Counted from the first letter of the stretch, positions 14,487-22,773 are shown. The stretch is DNA of 27,848 bases from Methanocorpusculum sp. (GCA_030539595.1 JAUNXW010000003.1:1-27848); one strand, 5' to 3'. Program-made: numbers and translations. The notes: generated from the letters alone by a model not told the origin.

Positions 14487-16329
14487 GTGCAGGCTCAGCC
14501 TTTACAGGCTCATCGCCTTTGTATGTCGGAACTTTCTTACCCACTACGAATAAGAACGCTACAAGGAGCGCTGCTGTGATAAGCAGAGTAATCCAGACAT
14601 TGAGACCGACGCCTACAAGGACGTATCCAACGACTACTGCGACTGCAATAGTGAGCGAATACCAAATCTGAGTTGTGACGTGGTCAATAAGGCTGCATCC
14701 TGCACCCATCGACGAGAGAATTGTAGTATCTGAAATCGGTGAGCAGTGGTCTCCGAAAATTGCTCCGGTAAGAACTGCGGATGAACAGATGATTACATAT
14801 GAGTAAACGGATGAGTAAGCATCCAATGAAAGGTCTCCTCCTGCAAAGTTCATAATTGCCGCTGAAAGCGGAATTACGAGCGGGAGAAGAATTGCCATTG
14901 TTCCGTAAGCTGTTCCTGTCGCAAAGGAAATCAGTGCAGCTGCAAGGAAGATAAGTGCGGGCACAATCCATGGCGGTAAAGTATCCGAAAGTGCGCTTAT
15001 GAGGAAGTCTGCTGTTCCGACGTCGCCGATAACTGAACCAATAGACCATGCAAGGATAAGCACAATACAAACGAAGAGCATTGACTTCATACCGTGAGCC
15101 CAGGTCTCAATACCGTCTTTAACCGAGAAAATCTTGAGGATGAATCCCATTATGATTGCCACAATACAGGCTAAAAGACCTGCCTGGAACAAAACAATAC
15201 TTGCGTCGGATGAACTGTAGGCTTCACGAACTCCTTCAAGGAAGGAAAGTGAGGCAAACTCTTCGGCTGAAATAAGTCCGTTGCCGTCCATAATGCAGGT
15301 AAGTCCGTTGGTGTAGAACAGAATTACTGCGGAAATTATCAGAACTCCTATAGGAATTACTGCGCTCCAGATGTTTGGAGGTGCGACCTTCTTTGACATC
15401 GGAAGAACAGCGTTGTCTTCTTTGTTGACGTTGTCGTCGTCGTGTCTTGATGTTTCAATCTGCTCGGTCTCCATTACTTCTGAACCCGGGTTGATTGTCT
15501 CACCTGTTGTTCTTGCACGAAGTTCTGCTTTAAGCATCGGTCCGTAGTCGCGAAGGAGGAATCCTACCGCAAAGACGAAGAAGAGAGCCAGAATGTTGTA
15601 GAATCTGTATGGGATTGTGTCGATGAAAACACCGTATGCTGAAACACCGGTGATTCCTGCTGCTGTAAGTCCCTGAGTAATGTTTACAAGTTCTGTTCCA
15701 ATCCATGTGGAGATAAGAACAATTCCGGCAACAGGCGCTGCCGTTGAGTCGACAATGTATGCGAGTTTCTCTCTTGAGATTCTGAACTTATCACAAACAG
15801 GTCTCATTACAGGACCGATGATTAATGCATTCGCGTAATCATCAAAGAAGATAACCCACGACGAGAGCCAGATTACAATCTGTGCACTGCGCGGACCTTT
15901 GGCAATCTTTGAGATTGCGTTTGCTATTGCACGCATTCCGCCCATTCTTGTAACGAGTGCGATTAATGCACCGATAATTAAGACCTGCATGATGATTCCT
16001 GCGTCCCAGCGGTCGGCAAGAGTATCTACAAAGTAGTTTGTTGAGTTGAAGAATGCTGCGGCAATTGAACCGATGATATCTCCCGAAACAATTGCAACCA
16101 TCCATGCTCCAGACAGAACTCCGAGGAATAATGACAGGATAACATTCCTTGTGAGGAATGCGAGTAAGAGTGCCAGAAGCGGCGGGATAAGTGTCATTAT
16201 GCCATATTCCAGAGCCATTGCTTCTGCGTCTCCGCCGTCGGGCATTGCGCCTAACTTTATGAGCGGGAGAGCGAAAGCAAGTATAGTCAGAACGATGGCG
16301 ATAATGTTTGCTAATTTTGATTTCTCCAT
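14482..16329 (-). CDS. NhaC-family Na+/H+ antiporter
   Basis: This 615-residue polytopic membrane protein of the NhaC type exchanges sodium for protons across the cytoplasmic membrane. Family signatures include GIMTLIPPLLALLLAFLTRN near the N terminus, WLSSWVIFFDDYANALIIGP with paired acidic residues in a membrane helix, FATGTAYGTMAILLPLVIP, and GAIFGDHCSPISDTTILSS near the C terminus. About eleven to thirteen hydrophobic segments are visible. A charged loop of about 60 residues in the middle (ETEQIETSRHDDDNVNKED) is likely cytoplasmic. GAGGTGT nine bases before ATG 16329 supports the start. Methanogens depend on sodium gradients from Mtr, so a sodium antiporter is a core ion-homeostasis gene. 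It could also be specific for a solute exchange such as malate/lactate. Confidence 0.92.
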   Translation of the reverse strand: MEKSKLANIIAIVLTILAFALPLIKLGAMPDGGDAEAMALEYGIMTLIPPLLALLLAFLTRNVILSLFLGVLSGAWMVAIVSGDIIGSIAAAFFNSTNYFVDTLADRWDAGIIMQVLIIGALIALVTRMGGMRAIANAISKIAKGPRSAQIVIWLSSWVIFFDDYANALIIGPVMRPVCDKFRISREKLAYIVDSTAAPVAGIVLISTWIGTELVNITQGLTAAGITGVSAYGVFIDTIPYRFYNILALFFVFAVGFLLRDYGPMLKAELRARTTGETINPGSEVMETEQIETSRHDDDNVNKEDNAVLPMSKKVAPPNIWSAVIPIGVLIISAVILFYTNGLTCIMDGNGLISAEEFASLSFLEGVREAYSSSDASIVLFQAGLLACIVAIIMGFILKIFSVKDGIETWAHGMKSMLFVCIVLILAWSIGSVIGDVGTADFLISALSDTLPPWIVPALIFLAAALISFATGTAYGTMAILLPLVIPLSAAIMNFAGGDLSLDAYSSVYSYVIICSSAVLTGAIFGDHCSPISDTTILSSMGAGCSLIDHVTTQIWYSLTIAVAVVVGYVLVGVGLNVWITLLITAALLVAFLFVVGKKVPTYKGDEPVKAEPAQ

Positions 16330-16338
16330 TAGTTATAC

Positions 16339-16346
16339 ACACCTCA
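16339..16346 (-). promoter_or_regulatory. Ribosome binding site of the NhaC gene
   Basis: The minus strand reads TGAGGTGT nine bases before the ATG at 16329, a strong match to the anti-Shine-Dalgarno sequence. Confidence 0.65.
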
Positions 16347-16366
16347 GGATAAATGTACCTGATACA

Positions 16367-16380
16367 GAAAATATTTAAAC
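16367..16380. promoter_or_regulatory. Shared palindromic TATA region of the divergent NhaC and MarC genes
   Basis: AAAATATTTAAAC reads as a TATA box on both strands. To the left it would start a leadered nhaC transcript about 20 bases before its ATG. To the right it lies 17-24 bases before the MarC ATG, slightly close for a leaderless start. Confidence 0.45.
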
Positions 16381-16394
16381 CCAATATGTATTAA

Positions 16395-17084
16395 ATGCAC
16401 GCCTTTGCACTCGTAAACTACATCAGCCTAACAGACCAATTATTATGTATGATAGAATTCCTTCCGGCAGTAATTACAGCCGCTCTTACCCTCTTCATCA
16501 TTCTTGACCCGCTGCTTTCTGTTATGATGTTTATTAATCTGACGCAGAATCTTACAAAGAAGGAGATGATCCGTCAGGCGTTTATTGCAACGGCAGTTGC
16601 AGGAGTTCTTATGCTTGTGTTTCTCTTGTTCAACAATATTATTTTCGATATTCTCGGAATCGAACTTGAGAGTTTCAAGGTAGCGGGCGGAATAATTTTG
16701 TTTATTTTGGGTCTGCAGATTGTTCTGGGACTTGATATAGGGGGTTCATCGGCAGGACATAAATCTCTTTCAAGTCCTGAGCGTGTCGGCAGAAAATCGA
16801 TGGCAGGAGTGATTATCGGAACTCCTATTATGTGCGGTCCGGGAGCGATTACTACGGTTATGATTTTAGGCGTTCAGGAGGGTATTTTAATAACTCTTAT
16901 CGCAGTGATTCTGGCGCTGTTTTTTATCTGGCTGGTTCTTGTCTTTTCGTCAAAAATCAAGGCGCTCCTCGGTGAGACTGTGATTGTTATTCTGTCGAAG
17001 ATTTTCGGTCTGCTTTTGACAGCTATTGCGGTTCATACAATTTGGACGGGAATAATAGGGCTAATCGGGCTGTCGGTAATTTGA
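16395..17084 (+). CDS. MarC-family integral membrane protein
   Basis: This 229-residue protein with six predicted membrane segments matches the MarC/UPF0056 family: FLPAVITAALTLFIILDPLL with the family DP motif, GGIILFILGLQIVLG, and VIIGTPIMCGPGAITTVMIL with the conserved PxxxGPGAI. The C-terminal KIFGLLLTAIAVHTIWTGI helix is also typical. MarC was once thought to give multidrug resistance, a role later not supported; the transported substrate is unknown. An alternative start is Met19 (16449), which would give the more usual short N terminus, but no Shine-Dalgarno sequence precedes it. The gene diverges from nhaC across 65 bases and converges on the next gene. Confidence 0.92.
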   Translation: MHAFALVNYISLTDQLLCMIEFLPAVITAALTLFIILDPLLSVMMFINLTQNLTKKEMIRQAFIATAVAGVLMLVFLLFNNIIFDILGIELESFKVAGGIILFILGLQIVLGLDIGGSSAGHKSLSSPERVGRKSMAGVIIGTPIMCGPGAITTVMILGVQEGILITLIAVILALFFIWLVLVFSSKIKALLGETVIVILSKIFGLLLTAIAVHTIWTGIIGLIGLSVI

Positions 17085-17089
17085 AAATA

Positions 17090-17105
17090 TTTTTTTGAAA
17101 AAAAA
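17090..17105. terminator. Bidirectional T-tract terminator
   Basis: Seven T (17090-17096) end the MarC transcript, and eight A (17098-17105), which are U on the minus strand, end the convergent secreted-protein transcript. Confidence 0.5.
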
Positions 17106-17107
17106 GG

Positions 17108-18760
17108 TTATGCAGCCGCTGAGGCTGCTCCGCCGAAGATATAACCGTTTCTCAAAATCTCAGGCATCGCAATTTCAGTCATCTGTCTCTTCGATTTACA
17201 TACTGTAAATGAAACCTCAGCCTCTGTTCCTTTTACGAAATTGCCTTCTCCGTCATAACCCGCAACGGTAAACTTGTATTTTCCGTAGGGTAGATTTTCC
17301 GTAACCGAGCTGTCAAAGAGGTGACCGAATTCATAATTCGTTCCAGCCTCGGTAAAGCCGCCGATAAACGTTCTGTTAAGTTTTCCCGGGAAATTAAATG
17401 TTCCGAGAATTTCATTTGTGTAAGTAAAAGTAATAATCTGGTCTTGAGGAATACCTCTGTCGGATGTTTCAAGCGGCAGAACCTCTGCTTCAATCGGTCT
17501 TGTAACTCCGTAGAAAATTACATTCTCTCCACGCAGAATTTTAACATTATACGGGGACTTGTCAACTCTTATGTCAAGCGTGGAATTATTCAGCGCTTCA
17601 AGATTCAGATTTCCTGGGCTTAGGAGATTATCTTCTGCGCTAATGTCTGCGTGAGTGTATCTTATTCTTGAATCTTTGCCCGCGCTTACTTTTGGAAATT
17701 CTTTAAGTGTTCCGGGCAGAGTTTCAAATTTACCTGTCGCCGCATTTCTCCAGGTTACATCAGGCTCGCCGATGTCGTAGTAAAGGAATGTGGTTTTTTC
17801 CGAATCGACATAACCATCGGTCAGAATAATAGCGAGTTCAACCTGATAGGTTGCGGGTTTTACTCCGACGTGGTAAACTGTTAAAGTATTGTCGGCTGTT
17901 TCCGGATTGTCAATAAGAGTTCCTTCGAGGTAGTTGACGACTTCTATTGCGTTGTTGGGCTGCCAGCGTTCTCTTATCTCATATCCTCCGCTTCCCATCT
18001 GGAAATATCCCGGAAACCAGTCAAAGTAAGTTCTGCGGTTATTTTCTTTTGCATATTCTATGAGTTTCTGTTTGGTGTTTTCAGGTCTGAATAATCCTAA
18101 GGATGCATTTGTGAGACCGAATGTAAGTTCAACACTCTGCTCGGGCACAACCATGTTTTTTCTCAAATCGTCGGTCATCATAACCCGCTTTCCGTTAACA
18201 TCAAAAGCCTCGACTACAATTTTGTATTTGCCGGCTGTGATAATTCCCTCAATTTCTTTGAGGTCGCCGTTTTCATCGGGAATAAAGTATGTTCCCATAT
18301 CTTTTGTTGCACCGCCCTGAATCATACCGTGATAATATGTGTCGGTTACGAGCAGTTTGTTTTCCGCGTTCGCGTATCCGCCGGGTAATTCAATTAAGTC
18401 AGGGGCTAAAACTCCACCCCATTTGTAATACGAATCGGTGATTCTGTCCATATTTACATAAGACTCCGGAGTAACGCCGCTTTCGTTGACCTCACTTTGA
18501 ATCATTCTGACTACTTTTCCGTCTTCGTTTACGAGAGAGATTTTGATGTTTACAGGGGTGTCAGACGGGTTGCTGAAATTTCCCCATACGTAAAAGTCCC
18601 TGCCTTCAGCAAGAACAGATTCTTCTGCCGAAGGCTGCGTTATCGTTAAATAAACGGCAGCGGGCGATACTTCTTCCGCAAATACCGGTACTGCCGGAAG
18701 AGATACCAGCAGCAGCAGGGAAATAATTATCTTCAATGCTGATTTAGTCCATACTTTCAT
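17108..18760 (-). CDS. Large secreted beta-rich protein of unknown function
   Basis: A 550-residue exported protein. A classic signal peptide spans residues 1-28 (two Lys, then IIISLLLLVSLPAVPVFA with cleavage before EEVSP). Residues about 37-115 (TITQPSAEESVLAEGRDFYV and following) align with a domain of the metallophosphoesterase at 11222-13609, including the ITxP opening, the Y-V-x-G-x-F core and a Val-x-x-x-x-Ser-Asn/Glu-Val segment. The rest is beta-rich with ITAGKYKIVVEAFDVNGK and LPYGKYKFTVAGYDGEGNF, which look like related immunoglobulin-like domains. There is no C-terminal sorting tail; it ends in an Ala/Gly-rich stretch. AGGTGA lies six bases before the ATG. It may be an S-layer-associated or secreted binding protein. 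No family recognised. Confidence 0.82.
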   Translation of the reverse strand: MKVWTKSALKIIISLLLLVSLPAVPVFAEEVSPAAVYLTITQPSAEESVLAEGRDFYVWGNFSNPSDTPVNIKISLVNEDGKVVRMIQSEVNESGVTPESYVNMDRITDSYYKWGGVLAPDLIELPGGYANAENKLLVTDTYYHGMIQGGATKDMGTYFIPDENGDLKEIEGIITAGKYKIVVEAFDVNGKRVMMTDDLRKNMVVPEQSVELTFGLTNASLGLFRPENTKQKLIEYAKENNRRTYFDWFPGYFQMGSGGYEIRERWQPNNAIEVVNYLEGTLIDNPETADNTLTVYHVGVKPATYQVELAIILTDGYVDSEKTTFLYYDIGEPDVTWRNAATGKFETLPGTLKEFPKVSAGKDSRIRYTHADISAEDNLLSPGNLNLEALNNSTLDIRVDKSPYNVKILRGENVIFYGVTRPIEAEVLPLETSDRGIPQDQIITFTYTNEILGTFNFPGKLNRTFIGGFTEAGTNYEFGHLFDSSVTENLPYGKYKFTVAGYDGEGNFVKGTEAEVSFTVCKSKRQMTEIAMPEILRNGYIFGGAASAAA

Positions 18761-18766
18761 ATCAGT

Positions 18767-18772
18767 TCACCT
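18767..18772 (-). promoter_or_regulatory. Ribosome binding site of the large secreted protein
   Basis: AGGTGA on the minus strand is six bases before ATG 18760, the same form used by the secreted protein at the left end (319-325). Confidence 0.6.
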
Positions 18773-18916
18773 GAATACTTTGTGAATTTGGTGCGGTAGA
18801 TTATATTAGTTGCGGTCAAAATGAAGTGCCGGCCGTATGAAAAAATAACTTCAATTTTTTTCGCAGTCAAGGTCATTATTATTACTGCACAGCCCCAATC
18901 TGTTTATCAGAGAAAT

Positions 18917-19555
18917 ATGTCTGATGAAAATGTAGTTGTAGTCGAGCAGGGTTCATCCGATGCGCAGAAAATAGCGAAGGCTATGTCTTCTCCGACTGCT
19001 TCGGATTTATTCAATAATTTGTCTGTTGCTCCGATGAGCGCAACAGCACTTGCCGAGAAAACAGGTCTGCCTTTGACAACCGTGAAGTATCATCTTGGGA
19101 ATTTATTGGATGCGGGCCTTATCGAGATTGAAAAAACACGTTGGAGTAAAAAGGGGCGCGAGATGAAAATTTATGCTATAAAAAATCAGGTTGTAATTCT
19201 TGCGCCGAGGAAAAATGTCAACGTGAAGGGCATCATAGAAAAATACGGCGCGGTTGCCGGGGCTATTGCTGTAGGCTGTTCTCTTGTTCTGGCAATTCCA
19301 CAAACGCTTCTTCAGGTGAACAGTGGGAACGCCGGGTTGATGGAAACCGCAGTTACGGGCAATCTTTTGATGAATGATGGTTTTGGAGTTTCAAAATCGG
19401 TTGCTCCTTCTGCAGCGGCAATTCAGGACGGGTTTGACATTGTGCAGTTGATACCGACAATTCATACAGTCGTTCAGGGATTTTTGGTAACTTCACTTGT
19501 GATTCTTGCAGGGCTGATGATTTACGAAATTTGCAGAACAAGGCACATCAGATAA
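18917..19555 (+). CDS. Winged-helix (ArsR-like) regulator with C-terminal membrane anchor
   Basis: The frame is open from 18821, but I start at ATG 18917 (MSDENVVVVEQ), because the upstream 32 residues look non-coding and the new N terminus fits the domain; the result is 213 residues. Residues 12-95 form an ArsR-type winged helix: AMSSPTASDLFNNLSVAPMS, ALAEKTGLPLTTVKYHLGNL (recognition helix) and the wing with KKGREMKIYAI. Two hydrophobic segments follow, about residues 111-132 (GAVAGAIAVGCSLVLAIPQ) and near the C terminus (GFLVTSLVILAGLMIYEIC). This suggests a membrane-tethered DNA-binding protein sensing an envelope or external signal. Targets are unknown; the neighbouring secreted-protein gene is a candidate. 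Confidence 0.8.
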   Translation: MSDENVVVVEQGSSDAQKIAKAMSSPTASDLFNNLSVAPMSATALAEKTGLPLTTVKYHLGNLLDAGLIEIEKTRWSKKGREMKIYAIKNQVVILAPRKNVNVKGIIEKYGAVAGAIAVGCSLVLAIPQTLLQVNSGNAGLMETAVTGNLLMNDGFGVSKSVAPSAAAIQDGFDIVQLIPTIHTVVQGFLVTSLVILAGLMIYEICRTRHIR

Positions 19556-19574
19556 TTAAAAAAATAACAATACC

Positions 19575-19580
19575 TTTTTT
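19575..19580 (+). terminator. Short T-tract terminator after the winged-helix gene
   Basis: Six T lie 20 bases after the stop at 19555, between TACC and GGTA that could form a small stem. Confidence 0.35.
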
Positions 19581-19611
19581 GCGGTAACAATAATTTCATA
19601 GATTGTTTTTT

Positions 19612-19826
19612 AAAAAAATCAGAAACGGTTTTTTGCCGTTTCTGATTAAAAAGGGAGAGTTTTTGGAGAGTGGTGTTTTTTATGTGGTACGTGTCATTTA
19701 GTTTTATTGTATTTGTCGAACGGGCTTTGCAGAATCTATGAGGTGTGTATCCGAACAAAGGCTGGTGCATTTTACCTTTATTCCTTATGGAATTTTTGTT
19801 GGTCTCTGCGAAACCCGCTTGCGACC
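19612..19826 (-). ncRNA. Candidate small RNA on the minus strand
   Basis: The minus strand has an AAATTATA box (19849-19856). Transcription would start near 19826 and reach a strong hairpin terminator: AATCAGAAACGG (19617-19628) with CCGTTTCTGATT, a 12-base perfect stem, followed by seven U (19618-19612, slightly overlapping the stem base). The plus-strand side of that hairpin has no U-tract, so the polarity is minus. The interior has a GC-rich 5' part (GCGGGTTTCGCAGAGACC) and a small ATTCC-ATAA-GGAAT hairpin. The only open frame crosses the terminator, so coding is unlikely. No known RNA family recognised. Confidence 0.4.
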
Positions 19827-19871
19827 CGCGCTCTGTTTCGCGGGTTGCTATAATTTAATATGATGTTCAAC

Positions 19872-19879
19872 AATATAAA
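19872..19879 (+). promoter_or_regulatory. TATA box of the PAS/GAF regulator
   Basis: AATATAAA predicts a transcription start near 19902, inside the palindrome at 19896-19922. Confidence 0.4.
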
Positions 19880-19895
19880 ACTTTGCCACATTGCA

Positions 19896-19922
19896 CGGCA
19901 TTGATGGCATGCATCAATGCCG
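19896..19922. promoter_or_regulatory. Palindromic candidate operator before the PAS/GAF gene
   Basis: CGGCATTGATG and CATCAATGCCG are perfect reverse complements, separated by five bases. The site covers the predicted transcription start of the PAS/GAF gene, a typical place for a repressor or autoregulator. It could also be a hairpin in the mRNA leader. Confidence 0.5.
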
Positions 19923-19967
19923 CCCACTTTGCAAAGCATTAATAATTCAGAGAGCCAATAATCTTTA

Positions 19968-22121
19968 ATGGCAGACCAGACGGGCGATTTCTCGCAAATA
20001 CTGACGCTTTTAAAGGACAATCCAAGAGGCATGTCGGTAACTGAAATTGCTGAGTCAGCGCATCTGAACAGAAATACAATAGCAAGATACATGGACACGC
20101 TTCTTGTATCCGGCAGGGTTGAGATGCGCACATTCGGAAAAGCCAAAGTTTTTTTTATCTCCAAACGAGTTCCTGTTTCTGCAATGCTGAACCTTTCATC
20201 GGAAATGGTGATTTTAATCAGTTCAGATTTGAAAGTAATTCAGGCTAACGAATCCATAGTTCACTTCCTTTCCTGCAGCAAAGAAGACATTGTCGGAAAA
20301 TATGTTTACGAAGGAAAATGCAAAACCTTCTGCAACGACGTTTTATCAGACCAGATTCGCAGAGCGGTTCAGGGCGAGATGATTAAAGGAGAAATCAGAC
20401 TTATCAGGAACGGCAGCGACTGCATACTTGACCAGAGAATTTATCCGATGGTTCTCCCAGATGGAAGACCCGGCGTCAGTGTGGTCTTTGACGACATCAC
20501 AGAAAAAGAAAACGCGAAAGCCGCTCTTGAACAAAGTGAATCAATGTTTCGCAGACTTGTTGAAACCGTAAGCGACGTAATCTGGTCTTTGGACGAAAAC
20601 AGCACAATACAATACATCAGCCCGCAGATAAAGAACGTAACAGGCTACACTTCGGAAGAACTCATCGGAAAAAAATTCTCAGACCTCATGCCCAAAGGTG
20701 CGGCGGCAAGATTTTTATGGGAATTATCCTCTGAACTCTCCCGAGAAAACGGTTTTGAGATTCCCGAATTTCCTATGCTCTGCAAGGATGGCAGAAAAAT
20801 TTACTGTGAGTTCAGCGGCACACCAGTAACAATAAAAGGCGAAGATGAAGTTTTTATGGGATACAACGGAGCAATGCGCGACGTTTCGGAACAAAGACGC
20901 GCCGAACGCGGAGCAAAACGCTGGAAATATTTCCTTGACGGCGTCATAGATAATATTCCGAGTATAATCACTGTCACAGATATCAAAAGCGGTCAGTATT
21001 ATTACGTCAACAAATCCGCAGAAGAGGCCCTTCATATCACAAAAGCCGAGTTTGCAAATCTGAAATCCGGTGAGGTCTTGAAAAGTATGGGTTCTGTCAG
21101 CCTCACCCGCGCAAACGATACGGCAGCATCACTTAAAAGACCCGAATATGTTGCAGAGGATGAAATCAAAATCAACGGGAAGACGAGATATATTTCTGCA
21201 AGAATTTTTCCGATGGCTTTGTCTGTCGACAGAGAATATCTGATTACGATTATTGATAATATATCAGACGAGGTCGCGGACAGAAAACGTCAGCTTCTTT
21301 CAAGAGAGCTTGCGTTTACGATGGAAAGTGTCTCCACTATTTCTGAAATGACCGCCCCGATTATAGAGATGCTCCCGAAAATCTCCGGCTTTGAGTCGGT
21401 GGCGTTTTATCAGAGAAGCATCTTTGATGATTTTGTTCTGATGAAGTCCAACGGTCAGGGGAAGTTTGCTCCGGCGGTTGTAACTGATTCTATTATTGAC
21501 CGCGTGATGAAGAAGGGTGAGCCGGCAATTTTTGATAAATACAGGATGGGGCTGCTGCCAGAAAATTCCGAGACGATGATGACCGGCGTTAAGTCTTTGG
21601 TGCTGATGCCGATTGTTTTTGAGGGAAGGACGGTTGCGTCGATTGTCATAGCTTCAAAGCATTCGCTGTCTCCAGACGCTTCGCTTCGTTCACTTCTTGT
21701 TTCGATTGCGTTCCAGATTAGTGCGGTTGCTTCAAGATGTCTTTTGCGCGAGAAACTTGAGCGCGAGTGCAGCAGAACTGCAAAATATCTGGATGCTGCG
21801 AGGGTGATTGTCGCGGCAATTAATTCCGACGGAAACATTGAGATGATTAATGCGTTCGGTGCCGATTTGCTCGGATATCATAAGTCCGAACTGCTTGGAA
21901 GAAATTGGTTTGAAACTGTTGTCCCAACCGATTTGAGAAAGCAGAGGACAGATGTTTTTGAGATGGTTATTTCCAATGCCTGTGTGAGTGAGGATAATGT
22001 GTTCAGGGGAAAACTTGTTTCACGCAGTGGTGAGGAAATAGGTGTTTTATGGAAATGTTCCGTGATGACCGACGAGGAGAAGAATGTCGACGGAATTTTG
22101 ATTACCGGAGATATTGTTTAA
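19968..22121 (+). CDS. HTH-PAS-PAS-PAS-GAF-PAS signalling protein without kinase domain
   Basis: A 717-residue soluble protein. Residues 1-65 form a winged helix (GMSVTEIAESAHLNRNTIAR as the HTH). PAS domains follow at about 75-180, 190-305 (ENSTIQYISPQIKNVTGYTS, a classic PAS core) and 315-430. A GAF-like domain spans about 450-600, and a last PAS about 605-717 (DGNIEMINAFGADLLGYHKS). No H-box or ATPase motifs of histidine kinases and no output domain other than the HTH are present, so it is best seen as a one-component regulator. Multi-PAS proteins with an N-terminal HTH are frequent in Methanomicrobiales. Ligands or cofactors cannot be predicted from the sequence. A palindrome over the start site suggests it is regulated, perhaps by itself. 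Confidence 0.88.
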   Translation: MADQTGDFSQILTLLKDNPRGMSVTEIAESAHLNRNTIARYMDTLLVSGRVEMRTFGKAKVFFISKRVPVSAMLNLSSEMVILISSDLKVIQANESIVHFLSCSKEDIVGKYVYEGKCKTFCNDVLSDQIRRAVQGEMIKGEIRLIRNGSDCILDQRIYPMVLPDGRPGVSVVFDDITEKENAKAALEQSESMFRRLVETVSDVIWSLDENSTIQYISPQIKNVTGYTSEELIGKKFSDLMPKGAAARFLWELSSELSRENGFEIPEFPMLCKDGRKIYCEFSGTPVTIKGEDEVFMGYNGAMRDVSEQRRAERGAKRWKYFLDGVIDNIPSIITVTDIKSGQYYYVNKSAEEALHITKAEFANLKSGEVLKSMGSVSLTRANDTAASLKRPEYVAEDEIKINGKTRYISARIFPMALSVDREYLITIIDNISDEVADRKRQLLSRELAFTMESVSTISEMTAPIIEMLPKISGFESVAFYQRSIFDDFVLMKSNGQGKFAPAVVTDSIIDRVMKKGEPAIFDKYRMGLLPENSETMMTGVKSLVLMPIVFEGRTVASIVIASKHSLSPDASLRSLLVSIAFQISAVASRCLLREKLERECSRTAKYLDAARVIVAAINSDGNIEMINAFGADLLGYHKSELLGRNWFETVVPTDLRKQRTDVFEMVISNACVSEDNVFRGKLVSRSGEEIGVLWKCSVMTDEEKNVDGILITGDIV

Positions 22122-22194
22122 AGGGATACACTACCCATAATAAGTTGTAACAATACTTTATCAATTTAAAAAATAACTGAGGGGAGTATATTAA

Positions 22195-22680
22195 TTATCT
22201 CTTGAATCTCTCATCAGAACGTGCCTTTTCTATATCTTCGACTTTTCCTTCAAACCATCCGTATCTTTCATCGGGATACGAATCAAACGGCGGCACATAA
22301 GGTTTGATGTCAATTATAGGAGTTTCATCAAGAATATCAACATCACCTACTTTTATCAGATTTTTATCTCGTGAGATTAGTCTCAGAACAGAAAATCCGA
22401 GTGCATTGGGTCTTCTCGGAATTCTTGTCGCAAAAACTCCGTGTGCTGTTGTATCAAGAAATGGTTTTGCTGTCAGAAGAGGGCCGGCACTTTTATGCAG
22501 GTGATAAAAAACCATAACTCGGGTGAAGCCGTCAATGCCTTCAAGTCCTTCTTCAAACTCAGGAAGAATCTCAAGAGTTCCCTCAAATTCTTTAGCCGCA
22601 GGGGGTTGAATGGGCATGCCCGATAAATCTTTGTGCGGAGAATGAATTATTCCAATCGGCGAAAAGGTAATTGAATCCAT
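22195..22680 (-). CDS. TrmO/TsaA-like tRNA methyltransferase
   Basis: A 161-residue protein of the TrmO (YaeB, TsaA-like) family. In E. coli TrmO uses S-adenosylmethionine to methylate t6A37 of threonine tRNA. Hallmarks are the N-terminal SPIGIIHSPHKD, the middle GVFATRIPRRPNALGFSVLR (residues 81-100) and the C-terminal DILDETPIIDIKPYVP. These make up the barrel core. The longer E. coli version has an extra C-terminal domain; the short form here is usual for archaea. The gene is convergent with the PAS/GAF gene and stands alone. A TTAATTAA box at 22698-22705 could be the promoter of a near-leaderless transcript. The archaeal substrate is inferred from the family. Confidence 0.92.
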   Translation of the reverse strand: MDSITFSPIGIIHSPHKDLSGMPIQPPAAKEFEGTLEILPEFEEGLEGIDGFTRVMVFYHLHKSAGPLLTAKPFLDTTAHGVFATRIPRRPNALGFSVLRLISRDKNLIKVGDVDILDETPIIDIKPYVPPFDSYPDERYGWFEGKVEDIEKARSDERFKR

Positions 22681-22773
22681 ATTATTTCTATATGGTGTTA
22701 ATTAAGAAAAATACATGAGATTGGTTTTTGTGCGCGGGTAAAAATTAACGAAATAAAATCATCTAAACAGTAA

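Noticed and set aside
18821..18916. Longer N terminus of the winged-helix regulator with a hydrophobic stretch
   Set aside because: The stretch has no match to the domain and no start signal; ATG 18917 gives a normal ArsR-like beginning.
19522..19770. 82-codon minus-strand open frame with an AAGG before its ATG
   Set aside because: It runs through the strong hairpin terminator and into the 3' end of the winged-helix gene on the other strand; the composition looks non-coding.
19801..19850. GC-rich GCGAAACCCGC/GCGGGTT segment as a tRNA
   Set aside because: It cannot form a cloverleaf and has no T-loop GTTCRA sequence; it is a simple hairpin or part of the candidate small RNA.
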